Of a stretch of DNA of 64,000 nt, positions 61,185 through 64,000 are shown piece after piece; position 1 is the stretch's first letter; every line of letters starts with the position of its first letter. A program made the translations under genes and the position numbers. The stretch is from assembly GCA_035623255.1 (NCBI GenBank), contig DASPTU010000114.1, forward strand, positions 33,506 through 97,505, given 5' to 3'. Under the pieces are notes generated by a model. It had not been told where the DNA came from, did no database searches, and worked only from the letters and a program-made list of their open reading frames with translations. The DNA comes from JAFAGX01 sp035623255 (GTDB lineage: Bacteria; Acidobacteriota; Terriglobia; Terriglobales; Acidobacteriaceae).

Positions 61185-61904
61185 ATGGACCTTTTCATCG
61201 AAGCCGTCGATCTGCGCAAGACTTATCACGTGGGGAAAATTGAGGTCCCCGCCTTGCGTGGTATTTCTTTCAGCGTCCAAAAAGGGGAGTTCGTAAGCGT
61301 TGTCGGCCCATCCGGCAGCGGCAAGTCGACGCTTTTCTATATTCTTGGCGGGTTAACACGGGCTGATTCTGGCCACGTAATTGTTGACGGTGCGGACTTC
61401 GCTGAACTTTCGGACGCCGAGCGGACCCGCATGCGCAAGCGCAAAATCGGCTTCGTGTTTCAGAAGTTCAATTTGCTGCCAACCCTGGATGCAAGGTCAA
61501 ACATTCAGATTGCGCTCGATATAGCCGGCGCCAATGGAAATCGCGACCCCGGGTATTTCGAAAAGATCGTGACTCTGCTGGGACTGGAAAAGCGTCTGCC
61601 GCATCGGCCATCCGAGCTTTCCGGCGGCGAACAGCAAAGGGTGGCGCTGGCGCGCGCGCTCATCAACAAGCCGGCCATTGTGCTGGCAGACGAGCCCACT
61701 GGTAACCTCGATTCGAAGAACTCGGAAATTGTGTTAAGTATGCTCCGGCATTCCAATCGCGAACTAGGACAGACCGTGCTCATGATCACACATAACCCGG
61801 ATGCCGCAGCACACGGCGACCGCATCATCCACATGCGCGATGGGGAGATTGTGTCGCCGGAAAATGATCCACAGTGGCGAGGTCCTGGCGGATCCTGCCA
61901 CTAG
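61185..61904 (+). CDS. LolD/MacB-type ABC transporter ATPase
   Basis: A 239-residue ATPase: Walker A GPSGSGKST (about 43-51), Q-loop in FQKFNLLPTLDARSN, signature LSGGEQQRVALARAL and Walker B VLADEPTGNLD. The QKFNLLPTL stretch is that of the LolD/MacB/FtsE group, which handles lipoprotein export or efflux rather than import. No permease gene is adjacent, so the partner must be elsewhere. It lies 17 bases before the tryptophan dioxygenase-like gene. Confidence 0.9.
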   Translation: MDLFIEAVDLRKTYHVGKIEVPALRGISFSVQKGEFVSVVGPSGSGKSTLFYILGGLTRADSGHVIVDGADFAELSDAERTRMRKRKIGFVFQKFNLLPTLDARSNIQIALDIAGANGNRDPGYFEKIVTLLGLEKRLPHRPSELSGGEQQRVALARALINKPAIVLADEPTGNLDSKNSEIVLSMLRHSNRELGQTVLMITHNPDAAAHGDRIIHMRDGEIVSPENDPQWRGPGGSCH

Positions 61905-61921
61905 CCAGTTATCGTTTTGCA

Positions 61922-62644
61922 ATGGATGACCTCAAAAAGCCGATTCTTCCCGGTAAGGGCAATTCTGATTATGAGCGGTACCTGCGCACGGACGAGCTGC
62001 TTTCCCTGCAAAAGCCGGCGGGAGAAATGCTGCACCCGGATGAGTTGACCTTTCAGGTGGTTCATCAAGCTTCGGAGTTGTTGCTGAAGGGGATCGCCTT
62101 TGAATTGGGCCGCGCACGTGCCTTGATTGAGGAAGGCGAGTTTGCCGATGCCGGGCGCTTATTGCGACGTGCCAACTATATGCTGGAATTCCCCATTTCT
62201 ATGCTGCATGCGCTCGAGACCATCACTCCCTACGATTATCACAAGATCCGCGCCGGGCTGGGACACGGCAGTGGTCTCGACTCGCCTGGGTTTCTTGCGC
62301 TTTTGCATATCGGCCCTCGACTTGGCGATGCCTTTCACGCGCTGCTGCACAAAGCCGGCCTTAGCGTCGACGATGTCTATTGCCGTCATGCCGAATTGTT
62401 TGGCCTACATGACGTAGCGGAACGGCTGCTGGATTTTGACGAGCGCGTGCACTTGTTCCGCTTCCATCATTTGAAACTGGCGCAGCGAATCATTGGCGGT
62501 GGGGTGATTGGCACTATGGGAACTCCCGTCGAAGTTCTTCATCAACGCATGGAGCACCTTTTCTATAAGGACCTCTGGGACGTCCGCAATCAGATCACTG
62601 CGAAGGCCAACGAAGAGTTGGAGAGGTCAAAGGCGCAGCGATAA
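61922..62644 (+). CDS. Tryptophan 2,3-dioxygenase-family heme protein
   Basis: The start at 61922 (MDDLKKPILPGKGNSDYERYL) follows the ABC ATPase stop by 17 bases. The 240 residues have the family pattern YERYLRTDELLSLQKP and FQVVHQASELLLKG near the N-terminus and FRFHHLKLAQRIIGG, with a probable heme His, near residue 180. The usual substrate-loop GTGGS reads GTMGTPVE and the length is slightly short of typical TDOs (about 270-280), so substrate use could differ. TDO forms N-formylkynurenine from tryptophan. No kynureninase or formamidase gene is adjacent. Confidence 0.82.
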   Translation: MDDLKKPILPGKGNSDYERYLRTDELLSLQKPAGEMLHPDELTFQVVHQASELLLKGIAFELGRARALIEEGEFADAGRLLRRANYMLEFPISMLHALETITPYDYHKIRAGLGHGSGLDSPGFLALLHIGPRLGDAFHALLHKAGLSVDDVYCRHAELFGLHDVAERLLDFDERVHLFRFHHLKLAQRIIGGGVIGTMGTPVEVLHQRMEHLFYKDLWDVRNQITAKANEELERSKAQR

Positions 62645-62695
62645 GTCGTCGGTGACCCGTTCGCGAGAGTGCGTTACGAAAGCATACGCTGCTCA

Positions 62696-62725
62696 TTGCT
62701 GCGTGTTTTATCAGTCGTTTATAAT
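62696..62725 (+). promoter_or_regulatory. Promoter for tRNA-Gly
   Basis: A perfect TATAAT (62720-62725) with TTGCTG (62696-62701) 18 bases upstream precedes the tRNA-Gly by 12 bases, a normal position for a tRNA promoter. Confidence 0.65.
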
Positions 62726-62737
62726 CGTCTCTGCAGA

Positions 62738-62812
<75 letters not shown>

Positions 62813-62888
62813 GAATTCGGGCCCATTTACGCGCGGTGTTTGTTGGATCGTCGACATTCGCTGCGCATCAAGCTAACTTGATTACCAG

Positions 62889-62963
62889 GGCGCGGTACCC
62901 AAGTGGTAAGGGAGAGGTCTGCAAAACCTTTATTCGGCGGTTCGATTCCGCCCCGCGCCTCCA
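62889..62963 (+). tRNA. tRNA-Cys (anticodon GCA)
   Basis: Acceptor GGCGCGG (62889-62895) pairs with CCGCGCC (62953-62959); the anticodon stem-loop is AGGT-CTGCAAA-ACCT with anticodon GCA; the T-arm is GGCGG-TTCGATT-CCGCC; CCA is encoded. Its last 24 bases plus two more recur at 63069-63094, so it may have served as an integration site. Confidence 0.96.
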
Positions 62964-62965
62964 AC
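62940..62965 (+). repeat. Direct repeat, copy 1 (3' end of tRNA-Cys)
   Basis: A 26-base exact repeat beginning in the T-stem and ending two bases after CCA; its partner is at 63069-63094, 129 bases downstream. Intact tRNA plus a second copy of its 3' end is the usual signature of an attachment-site pair. Confidence 0.85.
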
Positions 62966-63068
62966 TCCCACTGGAAATATCCTGCTGATTGAGGTCCCTC
63001 GCGGCGCTCGGGATTTCGCCTGGCGACTCCCGCTCGCTAAGCTTGCTCACGCCGCCAAGACGGCTCAA

Positions 63069-63094
63069 GTTCGATTCCGCCCCGCGCCTCCAAC
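63069..63094 (+). repeat. Direct repeat, copy 2 (tRNA-Cys 3'-end duplicate)
   Basis: Exact copy of 62940-62965 without the rest of a tRNA. The 103 bases between the copies are too short for an element and hold no gene; they contain an imperfect palindromic patch (around 63037-63047). Confidence 0.85.
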
Positions 63095-63152
63095 CTTCAC
63101 GGTAACATTCTGTATGTTGCGGTCGTCGTTTCGTTCACCGCTGCGAACCGCT

Positions 63153-63542
63153 TCATTTGCCCTGTCGAATCTCGGAGCACAGTTCATCAAAACGCGCCGC
63201 CCGCCGTGGTTCCTTCGCCTGCCCAAATTTCCAGCACTGGGTTGTCGTCTTCCCGAACCAAACGTTGGATCGCGCAGCGCTTTCGACCCGCGGGAAGATA
63301 AGGTCAAAGTGGTGTTCCAAAAGGTGCTCGAGCAACAATGTAGCTACCGCTGCTCGTACATCCTCATCCTCATGCGAGCCCCATCGCAAGACGAATGGCC
63401 AGACCGCCTCGGGCTCTTCTTCGATGAACTCACCAATCACGATGATGGCTTGCCAGCGTGGGTCCTCAGCTCCTTCGGGTGCCGCACGTCCGGGGAGCAG
63501 GCGTTCGGCAGCTTTGATCGCCTTTTGGACAGTCATTGTCAA
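63153..63542 (-). CDS. Unrecognised small protein, HEAT-like
   Basis: A 129-residue soluble protein with a TTG start at 63542 and GAGGG seven bases upstream; an ATG at 63536 is also possible. It is mainly helical, with acidic residues in IIVIGEFIEEEPEAVW and WGSHEDEDVRAAVATLLLEHLLE, reminiscent of a HEAT-repeat fold. The C-terminus is basic. It lies just after the tRNA-Cys repeat, with the next gene on the same strand, which suggests cargo of an integrated segment. Function unknown. Confidence 0.6.
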   Translation of the reverse strand: MTMTVQKAIKAAERLLPGRAAPEGAEDPRWQAIIVIGEFIEEEPEAVWPFVLRWGSHEDEDVRAAVATLLLEHLLEHHFDLIFPRVESAARSNVWFGKTTTQCWKFGQAKEPRRAARFDELCSEIRQGK

Positions 63543-63593
63543 TGGGCACCCTCGAGCGAGGCATTCTGGAAAGCCAGTTTTTTCTCGCTTGAA

Positions 63594-64000
63594 TCAGGGC
63601 GTGCTGGCAGCCCGGAACATTTCTGGTGGATCGAAATAGCAGCGCCGCCATAGCGCTTCATCTGACAATGTGCCCGCTTTCCACTGTTGCAGCACCGGCA
63701 AAGTGGTTGCCATCATTCCGCCGTCTTCAGAGTCGAAGACCACTACGACGCCGGCCGCCAGCGTTGATTCACGCGTGAGTTCGACGTATTCGCGCGAGAA
63801 TAGCGACTTAGCGTAATCGAGCTTTGCTTGCGACCCCGTCTCGTTTGGCCTGCCTTTTGCCTCTTGCACCGAGATGATCTTTACCGTTCTTCCGCGCAGC
63901 GGTTCCCAGTTGCCGGGGAATGATGCAATCTGTTCGTTCTCCACCCGGAATGCAATTTTGTCGTTCGCATCAGGTGTCGTCGCGCCAGCAACAGGTGTGG
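63594..64000 (-). CDS. Protein of unknown function, N-terminus cut by window edge
   Basis: The frame stays open to the right edge, through TPVAGATTPDANDKIAFRVE, so the N-terminus is outside the window; the GTG at 63944 is probably internal. The visible 135 residues have a lysine/Arg-rich mid part and a WRRCYFDPPEMF C-terminus. No motif is recognised. It is 51 bases upstream of the HEAT-like gene on the same strand and likely co-transcribed with it. Confidence 0.6.
   Translation of the reverse strand, partial: TPVAGATTPDANDKIAFRVENEQIASFPGNWEPLRGRTVKIISVQEAKGRPNETGSQAKLDYAKSLFSREYVELTRESTLAAGVVVVFDSEDGGMMATTLPVLQQWKAGTLSDEALWRRCYFDPPEMFRAASTP

Noticed and set aside
62868..63068. Open frame of 66 codons on the minus strand
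   Set aside because: It runs antisense through tRNA-Cys and the repeat interval; a typical false frame created by tRNA sequence.

Overview
The window reads as bacterial chromosome, most likely from a soil-type member of the Acidobacteriota (Terriglobia / subdivision 1 like). This is inference, resting on moderately GC-rich DNA, the futalosine route to menaquinone (mqnA, mqnC, mqnD), an Mla-type lipid transporter and SurA-like chaperone (two membranes), many two-component and sigma-54 regulators, and secreted TPR/metallopeptidase proteins. Almost the whole window is densely packed core genome. No transposase, integrase, phage gene or CRISPR array was seen. The only accessory-looking stretch is the right end, after tRNA-Cys.

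Layout. 1-12.9 kb: envelope and proteolysis genes (cut lipoprotein, YhaM-like nuclease, SurA-like isomerase, M49-like peptidase, PP2C phosphatase, TPR protein, MA-type and M1 metallopeptidases), then tsaD. 13-17.9 kb: single-receiver regulator, a tiny zinc-binding protein behind a near-consensus promoter, cysteine desulfurase, lipoprotein, and a 50-residue membrane protein paired with an SPFH protein. 18-23.8 kb: a four-gene unit of secreted protein, periplasmic solute-binding protein, NtrY-like kinase and NtrC-like regulator, with no transport permease. 23.9-30.4 kb: ECF sigma, anti-sigma and DUF3106 protein; rlmI; hsp20 and clpB with candidate heat-shock operators. 30.5-42.2 kb: metabolic enzymes (3-hydroxyisobutyrate dehydrogenase-like, metallo-hydrolase, glycerate 2-kinase, hydrolases, M20 peptidase, DUF255 protein), CBS and DUF58 proteins. 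42.2-48.7 kb: PDZ/7TM/GAF/PAS kinase, its sigma-54 regulator, mlaE and mlaF. 48.7-53.1 kb: unknown protein, topA, dprA. 53.2-58.7 kb: mqnA, mqnC, a glycosyltransferase, bioY overlapping mqnD. 58.7-62.6 kb: HAD, PhzF, receiver, LolD-like ATPase, tryptophan dioxygenase-like protein. 62.7-64 kb: tRNA-Gly, tRNA-Cys, an exact repeat of the tRNA-Cys 3' end, and two unrecognised genes.

The most interesting points are the transporter-less binding-protein/kinase/regulator unit, the small membrane protein coupled to an SPFH protein, the repeated tRNA-Cys 3' end, a recurring '-10 box 6-8 bases before the start codon' pattern suggesting leaderless mRNAs, the overlap of bioY with mqnD, and an orphan forward terminator at 42.3 kb. 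Functions are assigned from recognisable motifs by eye; no database search was run.
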